A stretch of DNA of 64,000 nucleotides from G020348385 sp964538085 (GCA_964538085.1 CAZIDF010000015.1:1-64000), one strand, 5' to 3'; positions 1 through 8,670 are shown, counted from the stretch's first letter. Program-made: numbers and translations. The notes: a model not told the origin generated them from the sequence alone.

Positions 1-242
1 CTCATGTTGTTCTTGAAGGCATTCCAGTACAGATGAAACCATAGCTCGTCTGTCGGATATTCCGTGCCGTTTGTCCAGGTCAGGGACTCATCACATGTGA
101 TCGTTTTGCTTTCTGTATCCAGCACAACATTCATGGTATAATTGGCGACCTGTTTGCAAAAAGGTTCGTCTGAAGATGTGAGAAAAGTGACGAAACAGAG
201 GAGTAAGACAAGAACCGATCCCAAAATTTTCTTCGACAACAT
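1..242 (-). CDS. M1-family-like metallopeptidase, N-terminal fragment
   Basis: Only the first 80 codons lie in the window; the gene runs off the left edge. The start has a hydrophobic signal sequence (residues 1-24, a lysine pair then a Leu/Val-rich core), so the product should be exported. What follows (a 'VLDTESKTIT' strand, then 'LTWTNGT' and 'ELWFHLYWNAF') resembles the N-terminal beta-sandwich of M1 aminopeptidase-like enzymes, which precedes the HExxH zinc domain. That catalytic domain is not visible, so activity is inferred from family only. A Shine-Dalgarno AAGGAGG lies two bases before ATG 242; the next codon, TTG at 239, is an alternative start with better spacing. Confidence 0.65.
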   Translation of the reverse strand, partial: MLSKKILGSVLVLLLCFVTFLTSSDEPFCKQVANYTMNVVLDTESKTITCDESLTWTNGTEYPTDELWFHLYWNAFKNNM

Positions 243-339
243 GGCCTCCTTGATCCGAGATTTTTATCGTGTTATGAGAGATTTCCATATTATAAAAGTG
301 AAACGTATTTCGCAAGAAAAAGAAAAAAGAGGTGTGATA

Positions 340-446
340 ATGAGATCAAGACGTAAAGTTTTCATTGTATGTTTGATGATCGCATTCAAGCCTGCGAAGG
401 TTGGCATGATGCAGCCGTGATGATCCAGAAGGAAGCGAAGCGTTAA
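340..446 (+). pseudogene. Possible remnant of a small exported protein
   Basis: An ATG at 340, preceded by GAGGTG, opens a signal-peptide-like stretch (MRSRRKVFIVCLMIAF). That frame then runs through unremarkable residues to a stop at 418-420. A second frame (ATG 369, stop 444-446) gives a 25-residue tail with protein-like composition (ACEGWHDAAVMIQKEAKR) ending seven bases before the nitroreductase start. One reading is a gene that lost its middle, leaving a secretion signal and a C-terminal tail in different frames. I do not recognise either part. Chance is a real alternative. Confidence 0.25.
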
Positions 447-452
447 AATAAC

Positions 453-998
453 ATGTCTGTCAACAGGCTGATCGCTCGACGGAGAAGCATCCGCCGGTAT
501 TTGGATAAACCGGTAGAAAGGGAGAAAATCCTAGCGTGTTTGGAAGCCGCTCGCCTGGCCCCCTCTGCAGACAATGTCCAGCCCTGGCGTTTTCTTGTCA
601 TCGATGATCCCGAGCTCAAGGATAAATTTTCAAGAGAGGTTTTTTCCGGGATTTATTCTCCTACCAGGTTTGCAGCGAAGGCTCCTGTTCTGATCTTGAT
701 TTTGGCCCGTCTGGATATCATCGCCAACCGGATAGGCAAGCAGATCCAGGGCATAAACTTTTATCTGATCGACACCGGGATCGCAGGGGAACACATCGTG
801 TTGCAAGCAGAGGAGCTGGGACTCGGCACTTGCTGGATAGGATGGTTCAACTCCCGCAAAGCCAGGAAAGTCCTGGCAATACCCAAAAAGTACAAGATCG
901 TTTCTCTTCTAGCGATGGGTTATTATGAGAAAAAGCCAATCGGAGAGAAAAAAAGAAAAAATCTAGAAGATATAGCCTGGTTCAATAAGATTACTTAA
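453..998 (+). CDS. Nitroreductase family protein
   Basis: A 181-residue flavin reductase of the nitroreductase (FMN-dependent NAD(P)H oxidoreductase) fold. The family signature is at the N terminus: 'RRSIRRYLDKPV' followed by 'LEAARLAPSADNVQPWRF', which contacts FMN phosphate. Near residues 110-135 'HIVLQAEELGLGTCWIGWF' is the usual second FMN/dimer segment, and 'VSLLAMGYY' closes the core. Length is typical. The substrate cannot be told from sequence; it may be a quinone, nitro compound or another flavin-linked acceptor. No close Shine-Dalgarno is visible. The 3' end overlaps the convergent aminotransferase gene by eight bases. A second paralogue sits at 16578-17153. Confidence 0.85.
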   Translation: MSVNRLIARRRSIRRYLDKPVEREKILACLEAARLAPSADNVQPWRFLVIDDPELKDKFSREVFSGIYSPTRFAAKAPVLILILARLDIIANRIGKQIQGINFYLIDTGIAGEHIVLQAEELGLGTCWIGWFNSRKARKVLAIPKKYKIVSLLAMGYYEKKPIGEKKRKNLEDIAWFNKIT

Positions 999-2056
999 AC
1001 TTGACTTCTTTTAAAGCCTCTCCGATAAGGTCCAGGGCTTTGACAAGGATTTCCTTTTCCTCTCCGTACCCGATGCGGAGGTAGCGGTCCATATGAAAAT
1101 GGTCTCCGGGACAGATGAGCACGCTTTTTGTGGTGCGGATCCTGTCGGCCAGATCAGTTGAGTTTATATCCAGATTGTATCGGGGAAAGACGATCGCCCC
1201 TGCTTCAGGAGGAACACACTGAAACAAAGATTCGTGCTTTTTTATCCAGGACATAACGATGCCGATGTTTTCGTTCAAGATCGTTCGTGTTCTTTCCAAT
1301 ATTTTGTCTCTTTTTTCCGGAGTGAGCGCGATCCTAGCCAGGCGATCGCTCACAGCGCTGATGGATATTGTGGTGTAGTCATGATAGGGCCAAACCTTGT
1401 GCGCGAAACCCTTGGGACCCACCATCCATCCCATCCTCAGTCCTGGAAGGCCGTAAGCTTTGGAAAGCCCATTGGACACCACGACTTTTTCGTAGTTTCC
1501 CCAAAAGCTGGGCGTTATCTGTCTGTCCAGTTCAGCCCCCTGGTAGACTTCATCGGAAAAGATCCAGGCATCGTTTTTTTCGGCCAGGTCCAGGATCGTA
1601 TTTTGGGCCTCCTGGCTCAACCTGCTCCCTGTCGGATTGTTGGGATTGGTCACGCATATGATTTTCGTTTTGGGTGTGATCAGACTTTCGAGTTCATCTA
1701 GATCAGGATCCCAATTCAAATTTTCCTTAAGCGCAAACGTTTTTACATTAGCGCCGAAGGCACGCATCAAGCCCCAAAGCTGCATGTAATTCGGGATCAT
1801 GAACAGGACTTCGTCTGCGGGCTCGATCTGGCTCCAAGCTAGAAGATAATTGGCCTCGACCGATCCTGTGGTGATCAAGACATCATCGATATTTGCGCCA
1901 GGGTACAGAGAACAAACTTTTTCTCTGAGCTCGGTCGTCCCGTTGGTTTGCAGGTAGCCAAGAGGGGTTTCCAGGATCTCTTCCAGCTTTTCTGGAGGGA
2001 GAAGTTCTTTGAACGAGATGGGATGGACACCGCTTTCCGAAAGGTTGTAATCCACA
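991..2056 (-). CDS. PLP-dependent aminotransferase, class I/II (5' end in gap)
   Basis: About 355 residues of a fold-type I aminotransferase; the first 20-30 residues are missing because the assembly gap begins at 2057. Visible features are the cofactor-binding region 'LITTGSVEANYLL', the Asn-Pro-Asn-Asn-Pro motif ('CVTNPNNPTG'), the Asp-Tyr pair ('FSDEVYQG'), the Schiff-base lysine ('SNGLSKAYGLPGLRMGW') and the C-terminal substrate arginine ('DRYLRIGYG'). It should transfer amino groups between an amino acid and a 2-oxo acid, or act as a related lyase; substrate unknown. It is on the same strand as the phosphatase operon upstream, but whether it is co-transcribed depends on what the gap holds. 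Confidence 0.88.
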
Positions 2057-2156
2057 NNNNNNNNNNNNNNNNNNNNNNNNNNNNNNNNNNNNNNNNNNNN
2101 NNNNNNNNNNNNNNNNNNNNNNNNNNNNNNNNNNNNNNNNNNNNNNNNNNNNNNNN
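2057..2156. other. Assembly gap (100 N)
   Basis: Exactly 100 undetermined bases, a conventional placeholder, so the true distance and even the join are unknown. The left side is the N-terminal part of an aminotransferase; the right side is the C-terminal part of a membrane protein. A continuous frame happens to cross the gap but mixes two unrelated genes. Confidence 0.99.
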
Positions 2157-2982
2157 AGATTTGGACTTTGAAGACGCCTTTAAATGCAAACCCAAAGATG
2201 ATCGATAGGGCGAAATACGCGATCAACCAGTGTATCTTCCATCCGAAAAGATTCATCCTCTTACCGGGATACTGGATTTCTATGGATTGGACCGGGATCT
2301 TGCCATCGATGGGCGATTCTGTGGGATACAAGACCTGATCGAAAAACTTCTTGTTTGTTTTCAGCGGAGATATTTTGCTGAGAGGTTTTTGCGCGACCGA
2401 GACTTTCTTGACGATCGTCTCTCCGTCGATCGTGACGAGGAATTGTTGCATTCCCGGCTGGGAGGCTAAAAATCGCCAGTTTATTTCATGGGTTTCTTCG
2501 ATCCTGAGAGGTGGGGTTTCCATCTCGAGCCCTGCGGAGGGTTGAACCGAGATCTGTGTTTCCATGGGATTTTGATCTTGCGCAAGTTCTATCTTCAAGA
2601 TGGCGGATTCATTCGGAGTGAGGGATTCGTAGCCGAACCAGAAATTAAGCTGCACGAGAATCAGGATGAGAGGAATCATCATCACAAGCATGGGTTTGGC
2701 TGAATAACTGATATATCTGAGGTTGCAGCGCAGGATGTTCCCCTGGGAACGGAGGGATTGGCTGAGGCTGTCCTTGAATAGACGCAGCTCTAACAGGTGG
2801 GCCTTGATCTTATTTTTAGCATTTTGGATCCCTACTTGGTTGGATGTCCATTTGAAGACAAACAGCATCAAAAGACCGGTGAGGAAGGAAATAAGGATCA
2901 TTCCTATCCAGGGACTCATGGAGCGGAAAGGAAGGAATAGGACATCGAATATTTTTCCGAACGCAGAATTGAATATCCACAT
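2157..2982 (-). CDS. Membrane protein of EMC3/DUF106-like layout (3' end in gap)
   Basis: 275 residues are visible; the stop lies in the gap. There is a hydrophobic segment at 24-43, a polar, basic, helix-forming stretch at 44-95, a second hydrophobic segment at 97-117 starting 'KPMLVMMIPLILILV', a beta-rich extracytoplasmic-looking domain (about 120-245) and a last membrane segment at about 250-268. A helix, a cytosolic coiled loop, then a 'KPM...P' helix is the arrangement of the Oxa1 superfamily (EMC3, TMCO1, archaeal DUF106). I know this only from memory of those families, so the link is inference. ATG 2982 is chosen because it clears the ribbon-helix-helix gene; AAAAGG precedes it. Confidence 0.55.
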
Positions 2983-3005
2983 GATCGAACGCCTTTTATT
3001 GAGAT

Positions 3006-3197
3006 TTACGAGATATAACCCAGTCCTTTCAATTTTTTCTTGATCTCTTCTTCTGAATCGGAATCCTCCAGTTTGGCGATTTCTTTTTCCAAACAATGGG
3101 TAACAAATTCTTCGACAGAAGAGTAGCCGGAAAGCTCGGAATATTTTTTCACTTTTTCCAACAAATCTTTATCCAGTTTCACTTTGGCCTTTCCCAT
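3006..3197 (-). CDS. Ribbon-helix-helix (CopG/Arc-like) small protein
   Basis: A 63-residue protein: basic strand 'KAKVKLDKDLLEKVKKYSE', a turn at Gly-Tyr-Ser-Ser, helix 'VEEFVTHCLEKEIAKL', then an acidic linker and the tail 'KKKLKGLGYIS'. This is the beta-alpha-alpha plan of MetJ/Arc/CopG domains, which dimerise and bind DNA through the strand. It lies between a phosphatase-superfamily gene (two bases from its stop) and the membrane protein gene (23 bases downstream), so it is clearly in the operon. It could autoregulate it, or be a protein-protein adaptor. Start ATG 3197 has AGGAG six bases upstream. Confidence 0.7.
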   Translation of the reverse strand: MGKAKVKLDKDLLEKVKKYSELSGYSSVEEFVTHCLEKEIAKLEDSDSEEEIKKKLKGLGYIS

Positions 3198-3199
3198 TT

Positions 3200-5191
3200 C
3201 TAGCTCCTAAAAATCTTTTTGCCGACCATGTCTTTCGGCTTTTCGATCCCAAACAGAGAGAGAATCGACGGGGTCAAGTCGAAAAGAGCAGGGGAGTCGG
3301 CTTGAATTTTTTCACTTGTTAATAAAATGCCCGGGCAGACAGCCGGGTCCATGCAATGATCTCCGCTCCATTTATCCGTGTTGTCATCGATGACTTCTTT
3401 TGTGATTCTTCCCAGAGGAGCTGACCAGGATGTACGGTAGCCCCGGTTGTATCCCACGATGATATCCGGAGCCTGATCCACATATGGGCCTTGGTAGTTC
3501 TCCTGTGTGATGTAGGCTTTTGTGACCACCTGTTCTCCTGTTTTAGGATCAATCACCTGTTCGAGTTTTTGGGCGATCTCCCTTACCAGAGCCTCTTTTT
3601 CAGCTCCAGGATTGACGATACCTTCCCCCTCGCGTCCTTTCAGGTTTACGTATAAGCTGTTCAGTCCATATGAGTAGGCTTTGGTCCTAGACCAATCTGT
3701 ATTCATGAAAGCTTCTTCCTGTCCTTGACGCCAGTTGTTGATCAGCCGGATATATCCGTTTTCCTTGAGCCAGGAGTTCACGTTGAAGGTCCGGCGGAAG
3801 GGAGTGAATCCATGGTCAGACATCACCATAACCAAGGTATTTTTATCAGCTTTGTTCAGCGCCATGTCCAGCATCTTATCGGCTTCCCTGTATATGTCTT
3901 CGATCGCCGTGCCGTACTCGCGCGCTAGGTTCGGGTCGTATGTGGGGCTGAGTTTATCGATGTGTCGCCAGAACATGTGCTGGCGCTGGTCCGTGCTGGA
4001 TACATAATAAAAAAGGAGGCCAGAGTCGAACCGGGCAAGTTCATACTCAAACATCGCTTTCCTTTCCTCCAGGATGGTGTCATCCTGGGCCAGATACTCT
4101 TCTTCGTCCAGCACTCCGTGGGACATAGCTTTAAAATCGGCCGGAAGCCCTTTGGTGTAGAAGGGCCCGAACTCTTTTTCCAGCTCCTTGGCATAACTTT
4201 CCGGTGTGGATATCGGCATGGCCGGTGAAGCAGGATCGATGTTGATAGGGGACACATAGAGCTTAAAATCAGGGCGAACCTGTTTGAGATAAAACATGCA
4301 GATTCCGCTGACACTCTGTGTGGGGATCATCGGAAAATGGATTCTTTTCCAACCACTCCATTCTTTTTCTTTGAGGATAAACTCGTGGTCTTGGATCACG
4401 ATCTTAGCGAGGGGATTGACAGGGTCGATGAAGACTTTGAAATCGAGAGATGATTCTGGCTGATTCTTTTTGAAGGCGTTCTTGGGACCGATCAGCTTGG
4501 CTTCTACCCTGTTCCCGATGGCATAGACCTCATGGATCGTTCCGCCCCCGATATCTTCTTGGAGCTCGGTGACTTTTGTGGTGTAGTAGTTGAATTCTCC
4601 TAGTGAACCTGTGATATCCGGCGTTCCCATCCCGGATAATGTTTTTTGTTTCGTTTCGACAGGTGGAAAGTTAGAGGGCATCTTGAAAATGGTGGCGGGA
4701 ATGTCGTGATCCTCCAGGTATAGCCAAAAAGCTCTTCCTTTCATGAGATTTTCAATGGTTCCCCCCGCAAGGGGCAAAACAAGATTTCCGATGGAAATAG
4801 TCTTGGTGGAAGCGGATGTTTTTGTGCCCGAAAAATCAGGCAAGTAATAGTCCGGATTGCGGCTTATAAAATCGAAGATACCGTGACCGCCGGGGTTCAT
4901 TCCGGTGATAAAATTCGACCAGGCCACGGGGCTTTGGGGGGGAAGACTGGTTAGAAGCGGGGAAAATCCCCCCATGTTTCGCAATCGTGCAAAAGCGGGA
5001 AGTTTCCCTTCATTCATCCAGATGTTTGTCAGGTGCGGATCCATCCCGTCGAATCCGAGAATAAGAACTTTCCTTTGGGTCTCTGTTTTGCCGAAAACCT
5101 TTGTCACAAGGTTAGATGAGCTTCCCAGAGCAAGCAGCGATCCAGCGGATATTCCCAATTTGAGGAAGTCTCTGCGGTTTATGTTAGGCAT
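3200..5191 (-). CDS. Exported alkaline-phosphatase-superfamily enzyme (phosphodiesterase type)
   Basis: A 663-residue member of the type I phosphodiesterase/nucleotide pyrophosphatase clan. The N terminus has a twin-arginine-like motif (NRRDFLKLG, residues 5-13) and a hydrophobic stretch to about residue 30, suggesting export by Tat. Metal-site motifs of the superfamily are present: Asp48 in 'LGFDGMDP', a Ser/Thr nucleophile region 'SPVAWSNFITG', an Asp...His pair in 'SSTDQRQHMFW', 'SDHGFTPF' and 'WSGDHCMDP'. The middle (about 150-330) is an insertion shared with the next gene. It should hydrolyse or transfer a phosphoester; the substrate cannot be told. It overlaps the upstream gene by eight bases, implying coupled translation. 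Confidence 0.82.
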   Translation of the reverse strand: MPNINRRDFLKLGISAGSLLALGSSSNLVTKVFGKTETQRKVLILGFDGMDPHLTNIWMNEGKLPAFARLRNMGGFSPLLTSLPPQSPVAWSNFITGMNPGGHGIFDFISRNPDYYLPDFSGTKTSASTKTISIGNLVLPLAGGTIENLMKGRAFWLYLEDHDIPATIFKMPSNFPPVETKQKTLSGMGTPDITGSLGEFNYYTTKVTELQEDIGGGTIHEVYAIGNRVEAKLIGPKNAFKKNQPESSLDFKVFIDPVNPLAKIVIQDHEFILKEKEWSGWKRIHFPMIPTQSVSGICMFYLKQVRPDFKLYVSPINIDPASPAMPISTPESYAKELEKEFGPFYTKGLPADFKAMSHGVLDEEEYLAQDDTILEERKAMFEYELARFDSGLLFYYVSSTDQRQHMFWRHIDKLSPTYDPNLAREYGTAIEDIYREADKMLDMALNKADKNTLVMVMSDHGFTPFRRTFNVNSWLKENGYIRLINNWRQGQEEAFMNTDWSRTKAYSYGLNSLYVNLKGREGEGIVNPGAEKEALVREIAQKLEQVIDPKTGEQVVTKAYITQENYQGPYVDQAPDIIVGYNRGYRTSWSAPLGRITKEVIDDNTDKWSGDHCMDPAVCPGILLTSEKIQADSPALFDLTPSILSLFGIEKPKDMVGKKIFRS

Positions 5192-7313
5192 TTTCCCCCC
5201 CTTTTTTTTCTGGTTTGGCAGTATCGTTTTCTGTATCGATCAAGTTATGGCCATCCATATGATTGGGGATATCCATGCCGAACAGATTCAAAATTGTCGG
5301 TGCGATATCGATAATGGCCGGAGTTTCTGTGTTTATTTTACGGTTGCAGAAAAATATGCCCGGAACGATCCTGGGATCGATACAGTGGTCGCCGCTCCAG
5401 GCTTTGGTGTTATCCTCGAAGAGAATGTCGTTGACTTTCCCGGTGACAGAATCCCAGGAAACACGGTATCCCTCATTATATCCGACGACGAGGTCCGGGC
5501 AGTTTTCTTTGTATGGGCCTGCAGGAAGGTCATCCTTGTCGAATACCGTGTTGATGGCTGTCTGGCCGTCTCTTTCGTCTTTCAGTCCGTTGAGCTTTGA
5601 AATGAGCTCCTTTTTCAGGAATTTGGCTTCTTCGCCGTCGAGAACAGTGCCTTGAGCTTCTCTGTTTTTGATGTTGAGGTAAATCCCGCCTAGGCCGAGC
5701 CCGTAGGCCTTGGTCTTTTCCCAGTCGACATCTTTGAACCATTCTCCGCTCTGTTGTTTTCCTTCCTTGAGAGCAAGGTACCCATTCTGGTAGAGCCAGG
5801 AATTCATGTTGATCCCCCGGCGGAAGGATTTGATCCCATGGTCGGACATGATGATCAAGATGTCATTTTTATCCAGTTTTGTCGCTACCCTGCCGACAAG
5901 ATCATCCATTTTGGCATACATCTGTTCCATGACCTCGGGTCCCATTTTGGCATGGTCTGTGCGAAGAGCCGGATGTTTTTCATCGAGATAACGGTAGAAC
6001 ATGTGCTGGATGCTGTCTGTCGTTTCGAACCAGCTTACAACCGCTCCCTTCTTAGTTTTGTCGAGTGCGTTAAAAAGCATGTCTTCCCACTCTTGATGGT
6101 TGAAGTAGCTCAGCTTCAAAAAGGCCTCTTCAGACAGGATGCCTTCATTCAATGCCCAGGTGTCATTCGCCTCTCCCAGCGTGATGAAGCTTCCCAGCAA
6201 TTTGGCCAGATATATGGAGTATATAAAGGGGTGGGATATCGGAAGAGCCGGTTTTTCCGGGTCTATGTTCAGCGGGGTGATATACATTTCAAAGGTGGGT
6301 TCCATTCGGTTTATATAAAATCGGCAGATCGCTCTGATCTTGATCCAAAGGCCTGGCTTGAAGGTGATCTGAATCCAGTCGGAGAATGTTTTTTCTCCGA
6401 GTTTGATCGTTTGTCCCGAGACTTCCAGGACCGCTTCTTTTTTGTCCCTATCGATGGCTATAGACAGGGGGAGCTTCATCTCTTCTGGATTCTTGAGCAT
6501 CGTGTTTTCCGGGCCGGAAATGTAGGTTTCGATCCTGTTCCCATCCATGGTCACAGGGATATTCATGCCCCCTTCCCGGTCGATGATTTTTTCTTTGTCC
6601 GATGTGTAAAAGGAAAAGGTCCCTTGGCTCCCTTTGAGGTCCGGCGCGCACATGCCAGAGAGAAGGTGCCCGCGGAATTTTTCTGGAGGAAAAGTCACCG
6701 GTATCCTGAGGATGGTGCTGAAGATACCGTTATCACCGAGGATCTTCCAAAAGGGAACACTTTTTCGCATGCCCCTGATCTCGGGTTTGGAAAGAGGAAT
6801 ATTGTATTTGCCCATGGGAAGGACTCTTTTGGGGCTTCCTATGTGTGCTGATGAAAGGTCGGGCAAATAGGTTTTGGGGTCACGGCTGAGAAAATCGAAG
6901 ATGTTGTGTTTGGCCGGCTGACAGCCTGTCATGAAAGAGGACCAAGCGACAGGAGAAATGGAAGGGATAGTCGTTTCCAGTTTGTGATAGCTTCCCTCGC
7001 TAGCAAGTTTTTTAAGGTTGGGCAGTTTTCCCTTTGCCATGTACTTATCGACAAGAACAGGGTCCATCCCATCCAGGCCGAGAACGACAAGACGGTTGAT
7101 ATGGCTTTTTTTGTACGCTTTTTGCCCCCTGATCAACCGGAGAAGAAAACGAAAGGGCCAGGACAAAAATGAAAAGATGGCCAGGAAGAATGTGAGGAAA
7201 AGCACCAGAAACGAGGACAAAAATGCGAATCCCGCTCCGGGGCCGATGTACGCAGAGAGAGGAAGGGCGAAGCAAAGGAAAAACAAAACAAAAAGAGTTC
7301 GTTTTTTAGTCAT
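5184..7313 (-). CDS. Membrane-anchored alkaline-phosphatase-superfamily enzyme
   Basis: 709 residues, closely paralogous to the downstream gene across the whole catalytic region. The N terminus has two hydrophobic segments (about 5-22 and 28-58) followed by a very basic stretch (RFLLRLIRGQKAYKK), which by the positive-inside rule would leave the catalytic domain in the cytoplasm. Superfamily motifs: Asp81 in 'LGLDGMDP', 'SPVAWSSFMTG', 'ETTDSIQHMFYR', 'MSDHGIKSFRR' and 'WSGDHCIDP'. The region between nucleophile and second metal site carries the same large insertion as its neighbour. Substrate unknown. The start ATG 7313 overlaps the stop of the preceding gene as ATGA, typical of translational coupling. 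Confidence 0.82.
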   Translation of the reverse strand: MTKKRTLFVLFFLCFALPLSAYIGPGAGFAFLSSFLVLFLTFFLAIFSFLSWPFRFLLRLIRGQKAYKKSHINRLVVLGLDGMDPVLVDKYMAKGKLPNLKKLASEGSYHKLETTIPSISPVAWSSFMTGCQPAKHNIFDFLSRDPKTYLPDLSSAHIGSPKRVLPMGKYNIPLSKPEIRGMRKSVPFWKILGDNGIFSTILRIPVTFPPEKFRGHLLSGMCAPDLKGSQGTFSFYTSDKEKIIDREGGMNIPVTMDGNRIETYISGPENTMLKNPEEMKLPLSIAIDRDKKEAVLEVSGQTIKLGEKTFSDWIQITFKPGLWIKIRAICRFYINRMEPTFEMYITPLNIDPEKPALPISHPFIYSIYLAKLLGSFITLGEANDTWALNEGILSEEAFLKLSYFNHQEWEDMLFNALDKTKKGAVVSWFETTDSIQHMFYRYLDEKHPALRTDHAKMGPEVMEQMYAKMDDLVGRVATKLDKNDILIIMSDHGIKSFRRGINMNSWLYQNGYLALKEGKQQSGEWFKDVDWEKTKAYGLGLGGIYLNIKNREAQGTVLDGEEAKFLKKELISKLNGLKDERDGQTAINTVFDKDDLPAGPYKENCPDLVVGYNEGYRVSWDSVTGKVNDILFEDNTKAWSGDHCIDPRIVPGIFFCNRKINTETPAIIDIAPTILNLFGMDIPNHMDGHNLIDTENDTAKPEKKGGENA

Positions 7314-8605
7314 AGCAGCTTGTCCAATATTATTTGAGAGAGATTAGAGATGGCGAGCTCTTGGCCATGATCGGTATCTGCCCAAAAAAAAGCATCGTCC
7401 CAAGTGTGCATGCCCTGGAGATCGGTGCGCCCAAAAATCTCTTTTTTCTTGATAGACCCTTTCATGTCGAAGCCAAATTCGGATAACACGATAAGATCTG
7501 GGCCTTGTTCAGTATGTGGCCCTTTGTAGATCTGATGGGCATCGAAAACCTTTCTGACGATTTTTTTGCCTTCCCATTCCAAATTTTCGAGTTTTTCAGC
7601 GATTTCTATTTTGAGAGAATCTCTTTCGGAACGCTTGACGCTGCCTTTGGGAAATCTATCCTTCAGATTGAGATAGATGCGGTTGGGATCCATGGCAAAT
7701 GCGCGGGAAGATGATGACATATTGCCCAAACTCTCTGGAGGAGAAGGATCGAAATGAAGATAGCCTTGTTCTTCCAGCCAAACATTGAGATAGACTTCCT
7801 GCTCGATCCCTGTGAATCCATGATCGGACAGCAGGAAAAGTCCTTCATCGCTTTCATTCAATCGGCGGAAAGACTTGGTGACATAAGCGATAACCTGGTC
7901 TATTTGTCGGTAATAATCCAGGAAGTTTTTGTGGTGAGGGTGTTCCGTGTCTGCGTTGGCATTCCACAAAAAATGCTGGAGTCTATCCGTCCCCGTGATT
8001 ACGAATTCGAAATAATCCCAGTCCTGCTTCCAGAGGAGATTCAAGGTTTCGATACGTTTGTCCAGCGTTCTGTACAAGTCTTTCCAGAGAAAATCCGGGT
8101 TTTCTCTAGACCGCGTCGTGTCGATATCGATCTGGTATTCCAGTTTATCCAAGGATGAACGAAAATCAGGAGGATAAACTGCCTTTGCCAAGTCTATGGC
8201 GACAAAACCGGAGATTAATATCCCGTTGATCTCCCGCGCCGGATATGTCGAGGGTTGGTTGATGACGATGGAACGCTTTTTCCTCTTTCCGAGAGTGTCC
8301 CAAAATGTTGTGGTTTTAAGATCGTGGAAATTCGGGAAACGCATGTCGTATGTATCGGGTTTTAAATCTGTAAATCCAAAAATACCGTGCGTTCCTGAGT
8401 TGGAACCTGTCATAAAATCTGTCCAGCTTACAGCGGAAATTTCTGGAAGGCTGGCTTTCATTTTGTGAAGATGACCTGATTCGATAAGGTTCTTCACTGA
8501 GGGCATGATATCCCGGGATGCCAGATCCTGAAGGAGTGAGTAGGGGACTCCATCCAAGCCCAGGACAAAAACCCTCTTTTTCTTTTTTTTCTTGAATAAT
8601 GCCAT
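7310..8605 (-). CDS. Cytoplasmic alkaline-phosphatase-superfamily enzyme
   Basis: 431 residues, first gene of the phosphatase operon. It begins with a run of lysines and no signal peptide, so it should be cytoplasmic. Motifs: Asp18 in 'VLGLDGVP', nucleophile region 'SAVSWTDFMTGSNSGTHGIFGF', 'TGTDRLQHFLW', 'LSDHGFTG' and a C-terminal metal histidine in 'GMHTWDDAFF'. It lacks the large central insertion of the two downstream paralogues and is about 230 residues shorter. Such enzymes resemble nucleotide pyrophosphatases or phosphoglycerate-mutase-like hydrolases; the reaction here is not determinable. The promoter at 8643-8670 would give a leader of about 30 bases. The Shine-Dalgarno is weak. 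Confidence 0.8.
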   Translation of the reverse strand: MALFKKKKKKRVFVLGLDGVPYSLLQDLASRDIMPSVKNLIESGHLHKMKASLPEISAVSWTDFMTGSNSGTHGIFGFTDLKPDTYDMRFPNFHDLKTTTFWDTLGKRKKRSIVINQPSTYPAREINGILISGFVAIDLAKAVYPPDFRSSLDKLEYQIDIDTTRSRENPDFLWKDLYRTLDKRIETLNLLWKQDWDYFEFVITGTDRLQHFLWNANADTEHPHHKNFLDYYRQIDQVIAYVTKSFRRLNESDEGLFLLSDHGFTGIEQEVYLNVWLEEQGYLHFDPSPPESLGNMSSSSRAFAMDPNRIYLNLKDRFPKGSVKRSERDSLKIEIAEKLENLEWEGKKIVRKVFDAHQIYKGPHTEQGPDLIVLSEFGFDMKGSIKKKEIFGRTDLQGMHTWDDAFFWADTDHGQELAISNLSQIILDKLL

Positions 8606-8642
8606 ATCGCTTATTTACCCATAAAACCTATAAAACTAATCT

Positions 8643-8670
8643 ATTATAAGGATAACCTTAATCTTGTCAA
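8643..8670 (-). promoter_or_regulatory. Sigma-70-type promoter of the phosphatase operon
   Basis: On the minus strand TTGACA (8670-8665) is followed after 16 bases by TATAAT (8648-8643): both boxes match the consensus fully. It sits in the 71 bases between the acyl-CoA synthetase stop and the first phosphatase start, so the operon has its own initiation even though the upstream gene has the same orientation. Confidence 0.8.

Noticed and set aside
142..420. Plus-strand frame of 92 residues
   Set aside because: Its first part is antisense to the M1-like peptidase start and signal peptide; only the last part (340 onward) could have been real.
991..3096. A single 701-residue fusion of a membrane protein and an aminotransferase
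   Set aside because: The frame crosses 100 Ns of unknown true length; the two sides belong to unrelated families, and the extra N-terminal residues overlap the ribbon-helix-helix gene.
5754..6851. Long plus-strand open frame (365 residues)
   Set aside because: It is antisense to the membrane-anchored phosphatase gene, which has clear motifs, and shows no recognisable domain.
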